The position numbers and the translations under genes were made by a program. A stretch of 64,000 nt of DNA, taken from Phoma sp. XZ068. Its lineage: Eukaryota; Ascomycota; Dothideomycetes; Pleosporales; Didymellaceae. The stretch is from contig RBKR01000015.1 in assembly GCA_004835665.1 (NCBI GenBank), positions 992,001-1,056,000 on the forward strand, in the 5' to 3' direction. The number at the start of each line of letters is the position of its first letter. Position 1 is the stretch's first letter. Below, one piece after another: positions 21,932 through 33,821 of this stretch. The notes under the pieces are model-generated. The model made no database searches, was not told where the DNA came from, and was given only the letters and a program-made list of their open reading frames with translations.

Positions 21932-23211
21932 TCAGCCGAGTTTAACAACCGCCTTCGGCCACTCTAGCCACGGACTCCAGTAAGGTCCGAGGCATTCGTC
22001 AACCACTCCCACGATACTCTTCCCGCACCCTTCCATCCACCAGTATCCGTCCAAACGTTGAAGCAAGGCGCCAAAATATGCAAAGATAACTAACGCTGAT
22101 GGCTGTCGCTGCCGCTGCAACACAAAATACTTCTCTTGGGCCAGAAACAACCAGATGAAAGGTCCTGAACAAATCCTGTGATAAGCCGGCCCTGATTCAA
22201 AGCCTGCTTGCATATCAAATTGCGCCATCCAGGCGCTACACTTTCGAAGAAGGTACAACGTCTCATCATATAACTCAAAATTTTCTCCTCCATTCCATAT
22301 ATCTCGGATCTGCGAAATCTGGGCGTCATCTTGGCCAGGATTGGTATTAGGGTCGAGTTCTTCCCAGTTGCCAAGGTCAACTAGATAACCTAGTGGCCCA
22401 ACTCTGATATGGTTGTAAAGGGGCTGCAGTATTGCCTCAATACCTCGAATCCACGGAATCCAATCAAAACCCAAGATCCGTGATGTTCGAGTCGTAATGC
22501 TGGATCCCTCTCCGTGGCTATTGTATAGCTTCCCGAATGTAAGAAAGACGTAGAAGAAATGTAAATTTGCGTTCGCGAAAAGTGCTTCGCTGTTGTTTGG
22601 GCTAATGTGATGTAAGCTTTCACTGAACCCGCGAAGTGCTTTGTCATGGTGCTTAGCTGCGTCATACAGCATAGCATCTCTACGAGACGAATCTAGACAG
22701 GCGATATGCAAAGCTGAGAGGCTGAGAATGCTGTGAATTACGAAATGGTACTGGAAACCAATCATTGGTAAGGTCCTCTGCCAGAAGTCGTTCGCAACAG
22801 GTGTATCCACGATGCTTCTGCTGGTTGTACATGTCCAGTGGTGAAAAAGAGCCAAATCTTGCAGTCCAAAAGCCGTTTGAGTTGAGCATACGTGGCTTCT
22901 ACCATAGGCAGCGTGCGGACGAATGTTGGGTGAGTTGGATCGCTTAGTAAATTGCCGTGATGAATTTGTTTGATGTCCATCTCTGATGGGTCTGGATCGT
23001 GTGACTACAGTCGAGGGATACTCGCAACAAATTTCATGGCGAGTGCAGTGCGAGCAGTAAGGTTTTTCTTCGCTGCACTAGTTTCATGTCCCGTCAGTTG
23101 CCTTGCAATGTGATAGGGCACTCAGCCGGTGAGAGGTACCTTGATGTGCCGACGCTTACATTCTTTGCAACCACCGCGCGACTTTTGGTGTGCTCGTCGC
23201 TTTTGTGCCAT
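21932..23211 (-). CDS. Zn2Cys6 transcription factor, UPC2-like type, two exons
   Basis: Exon 1 is 23211-23140 (24 codons) and exon 2 is 23077-21932, giving 405 residues with no frame break. The intron (23139-23078, 62 bp) has GTACCT, a CTGAC branch site and CTAG. Splicing in phase 0 creates a complete Zn2Cys6 cluster, CKECKRRHIKC at residues 15-25 and then Cys32, Cys35 and Cys42, preceded by the basic MAQKRRAHQKSRGG. This arrangement, with the cluster at the very N-terminus and a helical region starting LALFHHWTC, is typical of fungal regulators of the UPC2/sterol-uptake-control group. The C-terminal half (SILSLSALHIACL and after) fits their fungal-specific domain. It should be nuclear and bind DNA. 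Its targets are unknown; it lies convergent to the sterol glucosyltransferase relic. It is the only intact regulator here and shows no RIP. Confidence 0.9.
23078..23139 (-). other. Intron of the Zn2Cys6 regulator gene
   Basis: 62 bp with GTACCT donor, AACTGAC branch and CTAG acceptor on the reverse strand. It interrupts the zinc cluster between Lys24 and Cys25. Confidence 0.85.
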
Positions 23212-23560
23212 CTCAGGGATTAAGAATTCTGAATTCCCGTTACTGCGCGTGCTAGAGTCAGATGAGAATATCGTGTTGATGGTTACGGAAAAGGATGTTT
23301 GAGGAAGTTGTACGGATTACGTTGAACGACATACGCAAGCAGTATGGAGTTTCCCATGCCCTGCAAGTTCTTGCCGAGCTCGGCGAAAGGCTAGCGTCAA
23401 AGTAGCGAGCGTTGATCCTCAAATTAGGCGGTTCTAGAAGCCTCTTACACGCAGCCGTGCCCTCTGCCCCTTTGTTTCGCCTTATTTTCCAAAGCCCCAC
23501 TACTACTGGCTAGACGTATCATCTTCTCACACCGCCGTTTCTAAAGCGGCCTAAGGCTTT
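23212..23560. other. Upstream region of the regulator gene
   Basis: Normal composition. A short plus-strand frame from about 23296 to 23406 (starting MFEEVVRITLND) and an 80-codon reverse frame at 23258-23500 overlap; neither has a recognisable family. The regulator promoter should lie here. Confidence 0.4.
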
Positions 23561-24040
23561 TCTAGGCTTTAGGAGCTGCTACTGCTGCAGCGCGCTTAGG
23601 CCGCGGCGTAGGTATATTTTCACGCTTAACAAGTGCATTCTATGCATTAACTTGCGTAAATCTCTAAGGATAGAAAGCGTCTATATCTCTAAAATAATAG
23701 TTCTAAGCTATAGTTAGTTTATAGAAAGTAAAGAGTTCTTATATAGTAAGAGGTATATTCTATACCTCTACTAGCTCTATAGAATCCTCCTCTTGCCCTA
23801 TCTCTACTAGAAAGTTAGTAGCTAATATTATATTATTATACTAATATAGAACTAGTTAAGATTTTTAACTTTTAATATTAATTAGAAACTTCTCTAGTAT
23901 TAGAAGTTACTAGATAGAAGATAGAGCTATAGTTACTAATATAGTAATAGCTATAGGTAAGAATAAATAAGGAGATATAAAAGAAAGTAAAAAAGTAGGT
24001 ACTAGAATTAATATAGATATATAGGTAGTTATAGAACTTA
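23440..24040 (-). other. Transition zone with a ghost reading frame
   Basis: Base composition falls from normal to RIP-like between about 23500 and 23750. The reverse strand from about 23640 to 23440 reads as a basic, Ala-rich peptide (PRPKRAAAVAAPKA and on) and may be the end of a degraded protein whose upstream part is RIP-ed. No family is recognised. It ends at the ACTTA target site of Gypsy-E copy 1. Confidence 0.35.
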
Positions 24041-24273
24041 TATTAGATATATAGCTTATAGAAGTTAAATACTTATATTACTATACTTAGGTAGGGTATA
24101 GTTACTAGAGTTACCTCTATATAGAGTAACTAGAGTATATAGAGCCTAGCTTAGCTATTTATTATAAGGTAGTAAATAGTCTACTATTAATTAACCTTGT
24201 TTAGGACTATTATAGTTCTGCCTACTTATATTAATACTTCTCTCTCTAGTACTCTTAGCTATTAAGCCTAATA
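24041..24273 (+). repeat. 5' LTR of Gypsy-E copy 1
   Basis: 233 bp, starting TATTAGATATATAGC and ending AAGCCTAATA, near-identical to 31135-31367 and to the two inverted copies at 31715-31947 and 60023-60255. Confidence 0.92.
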
Positions 24274-24689
24274 TTCTATTTACTCTCTTTACTAAAGAGT
24301 AGATTATAGTATTATAGAATAAGTAACTAATTAAGCTCTATTATAGAGAAACTTACTCTAGAACTACTAGAAGCCTTCTTTTCTATAGTAATAGAGGAGT
24401 CCTCTATATTAAGAATAGTAAAAACTTAGGATATAATACTAAAAAATAATTAACCTATTATCTTCTTAAATATAATAAATAAGGTATAAGGCTTACTAGT
24501 ATAAGCTAGTAGACCCTCTAATAGGTTATAGCAGCCTATAAAGGCCTAGAATACTCTAGTAGTAGATAGTATAGAATAAGAGCTATAAGAGTTAGAAGCT
24601 TAGCACAAGAGGGCTATAAAGATATAATAAGTAGCTTACCTTAAGAAAATAAAAGCTAGATACTTTACTAGAGATATTAATACTCTATA

Positions 24690-25560
24690 AGCTATCTCTA
24701 GTAGAGCTCTATTAGCTATAGTAGTTTTTATAGTTCTAACTTTAAGTTTACCTTACTCTAAGCTACTATATATATTTACTAAGTAGATATATATAGTATA
24801 TAACTACTAGAAGTAAGATTATAAGTAGTTTTTTAATAGACTACCTGCTAACTTCCTATAGAAGGTATAAAAGGTTAATTTTAGTATATAGTACCTATTA
24901 GAGACTATAAAGACCTTATAGTTAGTATACTATACTAACTAACTTTATATAAATCTCTTATAGAAACTAACCTAGAAAGCTATAAAAGCTATAATACTAG
25001 GCTCTTTAGGTACTATCTTAAAAAGAAGATAAAAAGTATATAAGGCCTTAAGTTATACTAAAATACTTCTTTATAGTAGTCTTATAGATTTACTAGATTA
25101 TATAAGGCCTTACTAGAAAGAACTAGATAATATATATAAAGCAAACCTCTAAGTAATTAGATATATCTATATATTACCTAAAGAGATATAAAGGTAGCTA
25201 TTTATATACCTAGAGAAGTATTATATAATACTAAGCTAGGTAGAAGAAGTTACTAATATAATTTATTAATAAAAAGGCTATCTTAAAAACTTAAAGGAGG
25301 AAAAACCTCTTAAGAAGTTAGAAAAGTAGAAAAGTAACTTAAAAGATATAAAGGGGTCTAAAGAGGCTATAAAGTATAAAAAAGAAGGTAGTCCTAACTA
25401 TAGTAGCCTAAAGAGGCCTAAGGGGTTAAAGCTAAGAGTAAACTACTCTATAGTAACTTATTATAGGTATAGAGAGGTAGAATATATTAGACTAAAGTAT
25501 CTAAACTTTAATAAGTTTATAAAACCTAAAAAAGAAAAGGACTTAGGAAAAAGTAAAAGG
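24690..25560 (+). pseudogene. Gypsy-E copy 1 gag, RIP-inactivated
   Basis: The plus strand reads as a retrotransposon gag protein with TAG/TAA interruptions. At 25459-25500 a knuckle of the CCHC type is recognisable only through its spacing: YRYREVEYIRLKY stands where CxxCGxxGHxxxxC is expected. The cysteines and histidine are now Tyr, each explained by a single G-to-A or C-to-T change. Gag would form the particle and bind the RNA. Confidence 0.75.
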
Positions 25561-25639
25561 TAGAAAGATTAGATCTACTTCTTCTTACCTATATCTCTTA
25601 TATATAAAAGAGTAGAGATCTTAGTACTCTTTATATAGT

Positions 25640-28600
25640 ATTATACTCTTAGCTAGTATAGCTACTTATAGTAGAAGTAACTATAAAATCTTCTAGACTA
25701 ATAGAGGCCTTAGTAGATAAGGGCTTCTAGCTTAATTTACTCTCTATAATTATAGTAAAGAAGTAAAATCTCTATATAGATTCTCTACCTAAATTCCTTA
25801 TAGAGAGGGTAAATAAGTTTATAATATAGATATATAGTACTATAACTATAAGAATAACTATAGTTAACTTATAAAGCTATAAGAAGGCAGGTAATATACT
25901 ATTTATAGTTACTAACTTTAGAAGATACTAAATATATTTAGGCCTACCTTAGATTAATATATATTAGCCTAAGATTAATTATACTACTTAGTATATACTC
26001 TTTAAGAGAATAAAGGTTAAGAGTATAACTAAATTCTCTAAGATAGTATTAGAAGATATAGAAGAGTTTAATTATACTATATATAACCCCTAGATAGATA
26101 TATATACCTGTCTTATAGCCTTTATAGGCTAGAATAGGCTAGATTAACCTAATATAGATAAAATATCTATATACTATACTAATTTTATAGATATTATATT
26201 AGAAGATAATATATAGTGTTTACCTAACTATAGCTTAAATAATTTAGTAATTAATTTAGCTAAAGAAACTATACTCTTATATTAGCCCTTATATAGTCTG
26301 TTAGAGGCAGAATTAGTAGTATTATATAAATATCTAGTTAACTATATAGCTAGAGGCTAGATTTAATACTTAAGATCCTCTACTAGAGCCCTAATATTAT
26401 TTATAAAGAAGAAGAATAGTAGTTTATACCTTTATATAGACTTTAGAGGCCTTAATAAGATAACTATAAAGAACTAGTACTTATTACTCTTAATCTTTAA
26501 ATCTTTAGATTACTTCTTAAAGATAAGAGTATTTACTAAACTAGATATTAAGGACACTTATTATTAGATCTAAATAAGAGAAGGAGATAAATAGAAGACT
26601 ATATTCTAGACTAGATATAGTTATTTTAAGTATACTATTATACCCTTTAGCCTAATAAACACATCTACTTAGTTCTAGGTATATATAAATAAAGCCTTAG
26701 TAGGACTAGTAGATGTTATATATATTATATACTTAGATAATATCTTAATATTCTTAAACATAGAAAAGGAGCACATTACCTATATTTAAGAAATTCTAGA
26801 ATAATTATAGTAATATAAGCTATATATTAAGCTATAAAAGTATAAATAGTATATATAGTATATAGAGTACCTTAGATATATAGTATCTCTATAAGGGGTT
26901 AGTATTAACCTAGAAAAGGCTAAAATAATCTAAGATTAGCTATTACTAGCTATAGTATATAATATATATATTTTTATAAAATTTATAAACTATTATTAAT
27001 ACTTTATTAAAGGATTTAGCTATATAGTACTCTTACTTATAATATTAATAAGAAAGAACCTAGGTTAGGCCTAGGCTAGGCTAGCTATAAAGAGAGAGAA
27101 AAGCTAGCTACTATACTTACTAGAAGTAGTAAAGAAAGCCTTTAAGTAGCTAAAGAATACCTTTTTAATAGTCCTAATCCTTACTTACTTTAAGAAAAGA
27201 AAATAAACTAGATTAGAAGTTAATACTTTAAGTAGAGTAATTTTAAGTATACTAAGCTAATATAGCCTAGAATAGAGTAAAGTAGACTAATAGAGGCTAA
27301 TAAGCTTTTATTTATATAAGCTTATCTAAGCAGAGTATAACTATAATATATATAATTAGAAATTACTAGCAATTATAAAGAGTATAAAGTACTAGTAATA
27401 TTACCTCTAGAAGATCTATTTTAAAATTCTTATAGACTATATAAACCTAAAATAGTTTATAGAGACTAAGGTATTAAACTACTAGTAGGTTTAGTTATAC
27501 TTAGTACTAAGCTAGTATAATTTTACTTTAACCTACTAACTTAAGAAAATAAACCTAGTAAATAGGCTATTAAGGAAACCTAACTATATAAGTTAGGTAT
27601 AAAAGCTTTCCTAAAAGTATAATTAGGTATTTATATAACTAATAAAGGACCTCTTAAATAGAAAAAGAGACTTAAGTACTTTAGTAGCTATAGTAATAAT
27701 ATAGTTAAAGGTAATATATACTCTACTAGAGGAGATAAGTATAGCTCTTTAGAAATTCTAGAAGGCTAATAAGTAATCTCTAAGAGAACCTAGAACTATA
27801 GAAAAGAAGTTTAATATAGAAATAGATACTAAGATAGATACTAGTATTATAGAGCCTAAAACAGCCTATAATAGCCTAGAATACTCTACTATATTCTAGT
27901 TAGGTATTAAGGAGCTAGTAATACTATAGAAAAGAGTAGAAGCCCTTTATAAATACTATAATAACTTAATAGTAGGATATTTTAGTATAAGAAGAATATT
28001 AGAAAAACTCTAGTACTAATATATATAGAAGAGTATAAGAGAGGATATAGCTTAGTACTATAGGGAGTATATACTCTATAGAAGGTTAATACTAGTAAGG
28101 TATAAACTATATAAGCTACTAGTACTACTCTTACTACCTAATAGACTATAGAAGGAAGTTATAATAGATTTTATTATAGAACTTCTCTCTAGTAAGATAA
28201 GTAGTATAGTATATAATATAGTATTAGTAGTAGTATACTAATTAACTAAAATAGCCTATTATATTCTAGCTAGAGGTAATTAAGATAGAGTTAACCTAGT
28301 ATAGTTCTAGATAAGGGAGATAATCTAATTATATAAAGCTCTTAAATAAATTATTTCTAACTAGAGCTCTCTAATAAATATAAAATACTAAAATACCTTT
28401 TAATATTATCTAAACTCTAGAAGAGTTTTTATATCTACCTATTACCTATAGATAGATAGATAGATAAAAAGGTAAAACTAAACCTTAGAATAATACCTTT
28501 AATACTACTATTTATTAAAATAGGATAATTAGGCTCTATAGATCTTAGTAGTAGAGTTTATATATAATAATAGTATATACTTAACTATTAAGACTATACT

Positions 28601-29210
28601 TTTCTAGGCAAACTATAGTTTAGACCCTAGGGGGGTAAACTAGCCTAGTATAGCTCTTAGCTAGAGTAAATTACCTTTTAGAAGGTAGGTTATAACTAAA
28701 CTTCTAGAACTATAATAGAAATATAAAAAGAAAATACTTATAGTAAATATATATTAATAAGTATACTAGAATAAGTTAAGGTTACCTATTCTATTTACTA
28801 TAGGCAACTAAGTTATAGTTTTAAACTAATATATATAATTAACTAGGCTAAAGTATAAGCTAGATTAGAGGTATATAAGCCTAGAGCATATAATAGCCTA
28901 GATTAGCCTATTATTATTTAAAGTAGACCTACCTAGACTCTAAAGTATTTATCTAGTCTTTTATATATTATTATTAGAACCTTTTAACCTAAAAGGCCTA
29001 CTTTTATACCTAGTAACTCTAATTCTAGACACTCTTTATACTTATAGTAATAATATATAGAAAGTAGAAAAAATACTTAAATAAAAGTAAAATAAGGATA
29101 GAAATTAGCTCTATTATATAAAATAGGCTAATTTTTTCTCTAAAGAGAACTTATAGAAGCCTAGAGTTAATATATCCTCTAATATACTTAAATAGTTCTA
29201 GAAAAGAGAG
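25640..29210 (+). pseudogene. Gypsy-E copy 1 pol with chromodomain, RIP-inactivated
   Basis: A protease-like region follows gag (about 25680-25850). Reverse transcriptase is clear from LYIDFRGLNKITIKN near 26430-26480 and the box YLDN at 26730-26741 (Tyr-Leu-Asp-Asp with the second Asp changed). RNase H is about 27160-27440. The integrase starts with the His/Cys-type region around 27950-28150 and runs to about 28560. A chromodomain remnant resembling EVEKILKQKQNKDRNQLYYI lies near 29055-29160. All interruptions examined are RIP-type stops. Confidence 0.85.
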
Positions 29211-29299
29211 AAAATACTACCTAGGTAATAGAGTAAATAGTAATAACCTAAGAGGCACCTAAAATAGCTACCTAAAAAAAAGGAAAAATATTCTAATAC

Positions 29300-31100
29300 T
29301 TAGAAAAATTATAAAAATTCTAAGTATACTACTACTACTAAAGTTAAAAAAGTTACCTTTACTATTTTTTCTACTAGGTTTTAGGTGTTTAATAGTACTT
29401 AATAATAGTAGAAGGTACTAGAAGCTATAATAGCCTATTATATTATAAAATAGTATAGAAAGGTTATAAAAGTAGAATTTAAATAAACTATAACTATTAA
29501 TAGCTGCTAAAGTAGCAGAAAACTAGGTATTATCCTATATATACTAGAAGGGGCTATATTACTCTATTATATACTATTTTACTCTAGAATTACTAAATAT
29601 ACTTTAGAATACCTTAAAACTATCTATTACTTTTTATAACTTAGTAGCCTTAGCTAGAAGTTCTTTATACTCCTTATTCTTTATATTTATATACTTAGTA
29701 ATCTTACTCTTATTAGTAGTAGACTTACTAGCCTTAGAAAAGTAAAGTTTTTTAATTTTACTTATAAGAATAGTAGCTCTAGCCTTAAAATTATACCTCT
29801 TACTATTAATAAGAACACCTTTAGCCTATAATAGGTTAGAATAGCCTAAAGTAGCTTAAAAAAGAGAAAACTAACTTTTTTAGTAGAAGAAGTAGCCTTA
29901 GTAGTAGCTTATAGCTTAAGCTTATACTTATTACTCTTAACTTTAGCCTAAGTAGAGACTTTATTATACTTTTAGCTAATAGAATATACCTTAGTTATAG
30001 GTTTACCTTAAGAAGTACAAGTACCTAAGTATAAAAAAAAGTAGTTAGTATAAGGCTTAAACTCTCTAAAAGGGTTAGTAAGGGCTAAGAATAGTTAATA
30101 AAGAGGTAAAATAGCTTACCCCTTAATTATCTTAGTAACTTAGTATATATTAGAGATTAAATTACTTCTAGCCTAGACCTTTATACTCTTAAGTACCTCT
30201 TTAGACTTAGGCTAGGCCTTAGTATATATAGCTAAGCTAAGTATATTAAAGTACTTATAAATTATATTAAGATAGTTAAAGATAGCTTTAGGTAGCTATA
30301 ATAGGTTAGAATAGACTATAATAGTTAATAATAACCTATAATAAGGCTATATACTATAAAGTAGTCTAAGTTAGTAAAAAAATACTATATATACTATATA
30401 GTCTAGATATTCTTACTAGTATTAACCTTATAGACCTAAGTATAGTAGAAGTACTAATTACTATTATTAACTAGAGGGAAGTAGCAGCCTAGGTAGTTAG
30501 TAAAGAAGATACTACTCTTACTAAAGAAATTAATATAGTAGATATAGCTAAAGGCTATATAGTAGAAATTAGGTACTATATTATTTAAAACTTCTAAGTA
30601 ATCTATAGTTAGTAGCTAGAAGGTACTAGTAAGTAGTATAATATATAAAAATAGTTAGAAATAGTATAGAATAGTCTAAAATAGTCTAGTTAGTACTAAA
30701 ATAGTTAAATAAAGCTTAAACTAGTTCTAATAAGCCCTAATAAGCTAACTTAGGCTATAATAGCTTAAAATAGCCTATATTAGGACTTATTAGAGCTAGA
30801 ATTTAAAAATAAAATTTTTTTAAAAACTTACTAAATTATATAGTAAGAAGAAGAAGTAATAGCTAGAAATTATAGATAGAAACCTATTAAGGGCCTATAG
30901 GCACTCTACTAGCTAGTAAATAGAATTAGAGTATAAGTAAATAAAATTCTAAGTAAAGATAAAGGTAAAAGTAGAAATTTCTCTCTAGGAGCCTAAGCCT
31001 ACTTCTAACTTAAGCTAGGCTACTTACTACCTATTCTTCTAGTATAAAGCTATAATAGCTTATAATAGCTTAAAATAGCTACTAATATATTCTTTTATAG
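29300..31100 (-). pseudogene. Antisense ghost ORF at the 3' end of Gypsy-E copy 1
   Basis: On the reverse strand, between the chromodomain and the 3' LTR, long stretches read in frame with only TAA/TAG interruptions. The counterpart in copy 2 is at 32850-33188 and 40202-40800. The conceptual product is Lys/Ser/Thr-rich with runs such as FREFKPYTNYFFLYLGTYTS and KSTTNKSKITKYINIKNKEY. I do not recognise a family. At least one frame change occurs (about 29870), so two exons or an indel are possible. Confidence 0.45.
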
Positions 31101-31134
31101 TTACCTAGAATATTTAACTATAGAAGAAGGATAT

Positions 31135-31367
31135 TATTAGATATATAGCTTATAAAAGTTAAATACTTATATTACTATACTTAAGTAGGGTATAGTTACT
31201 AAAGTTACCTCTATATAGAGTAACTAGAGTATATAGAGCCTAGCTTAGCTATTTATTATAAAGTAGTAAATAGTCTACTATTAATTAACCTTATTTAGGA
31301 CTATTATAGTCCTACCTACTTATATTAATACTTCTCTTTCTAGTGCCTCTAGCTATTAAGCCTAATA
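31135..31367 (+). repeat. 3' LTR of Gypsy-E copy 1
   Basis: 233 bp, preceded by a purine tract (TAGAAGAAGGATAT) and followed by the target duplication ACTTA. Confidence 0.92.
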
Positions 31368-31413
31368 ACTTATACCTAGTATAAATAATATACTCTATAG
31401 GTAAGTAAGCTAC

Positions 31414-31714
31414 TATTAAAGTTATAAACTAAGTAAAGCTTATAAATACTTCTAATATTAGTTCTCTAGAATAAGTACTAGTATAGAAAAGGTTAGTATA
31501 GATACTTAGTAAAATACTATAATAACTATAGGTTTAATAATAAGTAGTATAGATAGTTAATCTATTTAGCTTAAGAGTTAAGTTAAGTTCTAATAATAAA
31601 GTTAATTAATAAAGTTAAATATAATACTATAAGGGTAGTATTCTTAATTACTATATACTATAATAATTATAGTAGCTTACTTAGCTTATTATAAGCTATA
31701 TAAGCTAAGATTAC
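31414..31714 (-). repeat. Gypsy-B 3' LTR, first part (interrupted by Gypsy-E copy 2)
   Basis: Resembles the reverse complement of the Gypsy-A LTR but with many differences, so it is a related family. It breaks at 31714, the ATTAC target site, and continues at 60261-60460; together they give about 500 bp, the length expected of this LTR type. Confidence 0.75.
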
Positions 31715-31947
31715 TATTAGGCTTAATAGCTAGAAGCACTAAAAAGAGAAGTATTAATATAAGTAGGTAGGACTATAATAGTTCTAAATAAAGTTAATTA
31801 ATAGTAGACTATTTACTACTTTATAATAAATAGCTAAGCTAGGCTCTATATACTCTAGTTACTCTATATAGAGGTAACTTTAGTAACTATACCCTACTTA
31901 AGTATAGTAATATAAGTATTTAACTTTTATAAGCTATATATCTAATA
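31715..31947 (-). repeat. 3' LTR of Gypsy-E copy 2
   Basis: 233 bp, reverse complement of 31135-31367; it and its partner at 60023-60255 are flanked by ATTAC. Confidence 0.92.
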
Positions 31948-33188
31948 ATATCCTTTTTTTATAGTTAAATATTTTAGGTAACTATAAAAGAATATATTAG
32001 TAGCTATTTTAAGCTATTATAAGCTATTATAGCTTTATACTAGAAGAATAGGTAGTAAGTAGCCTAGCTTAAGTTAGAAGTAGGCTTAGACTTCTAGAGA
32101 GAAATTTCTACTTTTACCTTTATCTTTACTTAGAATTTTATTTACTTATACTCTAATTCTATTTACTAGCTAGTAGAGTGCCTATAGGCCCTTAATAGGT
32201 TTCTATCTATAATTTCTAGCTATTACTTCTTCTTCTTCTTACTATATAATTTAGTAAGTTTTTAAAAAAAAATTATTTTTAAATTCTAGCTCTAATAGGT
32301 CCTAATATAGGCTATTCTAAGCTATTATAGCCTAGGTTAGCTTATTAGAGCTTATTAGAACTAGTTTAAGCTTTATTTAACTATTTTAGTACTAACTAGA
32401 CTATTTTAGACTATTCTATACTATTTCTAACTATTTTTATATATTATACTACTTACTAGTACTTTCTAGCTACTAACTATAGATTACTTAGAAGTCTTAA
32501 ATAATATAGTACCTAATTTCTACTATATAGCCTTTAGCTATATCTACTATATTAATTTCTTTAGTAAGAGTAGTATCTTCTTTACTAACTACCTAGGCTG
32601 CTACTTCTCTTTAGTTAATAATAGTAATTAGTACTTCTACTATACTTAGGTCTATAAGGTTAATACTAGTAAGAATATCTAGACTATATAGTATATATAG
32701 TATTTCTTTACTAACTTAGACTACTTTATAGTATATAGCCTTATTATAGGTTATTATTAACTATTATAGTCTATTCTAACCTATTATAGCTACCTAAAGC
32801 TATCTTTAACTATCTTAATATAATTTATAAGTACTTTAATATACTTAGCTTAGCTATATATACTAAGGCCTAGCCTAAGTCTAAAGAGGTACTTAAGAGT
32901 ATAAAGGTCTAGGCTAGAAGTAATTTAATCTCTAATATATACTAAGTTACTAAGATAATTAAGGGGTAAGCTATTTTACCCCTTTATTAACTATTCTTAG
33001 CCCTTACTAACCCTTTTAGAGAGTTTAAGCCTTATACTAACTACTTCTTTTTATACTTAGGTACTTATACTTCTTAAGGCAAACCTATAACTAAGGTATA
33101 TTCTATTAGCTAAAAGTATAATAAAGTCTCTACTTAGGCTAAAGTTAAGAGTAATAAGTATAAGCTTAAGCTATAAGCTACTACTAAG

Positions 33189-33809
33189 TGTAAAGTTACT
33201 AAGTAACTTAGAAAAATACTTTAGTAAAGTTAAGTGTATTCTTATTTATTTATTTCCCTATTAGGTATAGTGTATATTTAAAAGTAGGATATTATTCCTC
33301 TAGTATAGGTAGTTATAATTAGGTATAAATTACCTAATTAGGCCTAGTATTTAGGCTAAGGGAACTTTTAGTAATAGTATTACTTTTAGCTCTAACTACT
33401 AAAGAGGGGTAAGAAACTAAAAAGAGGAGTAATAAATAGTATTAAAGATTACTATTCTTATATTATAAATCCTTAGGAGTTAAAGGAGTTAAATAGTATA
33501 TTATTATAAATCTTGCTCTTTACTAAGGCCGAATAGCCAAATACTATAGATATATATAGTAGTATATCTCTAGTATTTAGAAAGTACCTAGCAACTCTAG
33601 TAATATATTCTATTATTTGCTTATACTATAAGACTATATTATACTACTTGTCTATAATAGTATAATACACAACTATACTATTATATAGCTTTATAATATA
33701 AAGCTAAATTATATTATTAATATCTTTTCCTAGTAATCTAGGTCCCTTACTAAGAAGAGGAGGAAAGTAGTTATTTATATTTATTACCCCCCTACCTACT
33801 TTCTTTATA
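33189..33809 (+). repeat. 5' LTR of Copia copy 1
   Basis: 621 bp starting TGTAAAGTTACTAAG and ending CTTTATA, near-identical to 39581-40201. Confidence 0.92.
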
Positions 33810-33821
33810 GGTTATAAGCCC
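33810..33821 (+). promoter_or_regulatory. Primer-binding site, initiator-tRNA half type
   Basis: GGTTATAAGCCC directly follows the 5' LTR. It equals, except for one G-to-A change, the complement of the anticodon-loop region GGGCTCATAACC of eukaryotic initiator tRNA-Met. Drosophila copia and several fungal Copia elements are primed by such an internal tRNA fragment. The same site is at 42558-42568 in copy 2. Confidence 0.65.

Larger units (their letters stand above)
24041..31367 (+). mobile_element. Complete Ty3/Gypsy chromovirus Gypsy-E copy 1
   Basis: A 7327-bp element with 233-bp LTRs and a 5-bp target duplication ACTTA (24036-24040 and 31368-31372). Inside are gag, protease, reverse transcriptase, RNase H, integrase and chromodomain on the plus strand, followed by about 1.9 kb before the 3' LTR that has a reading frame on the opposite strand. 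RIP is heavy. The second copy, in opposite orientation, starts only 347 bp downstream. Confidence 0.92.

Noticed and set aside
23296..23406. Short plus frame starting MFEEVVRITLND
   Set aside because: It reads like protein but is 36 codons, has no family match that I can recognise and overlaps a reverse frame; left undecided as intergenic.
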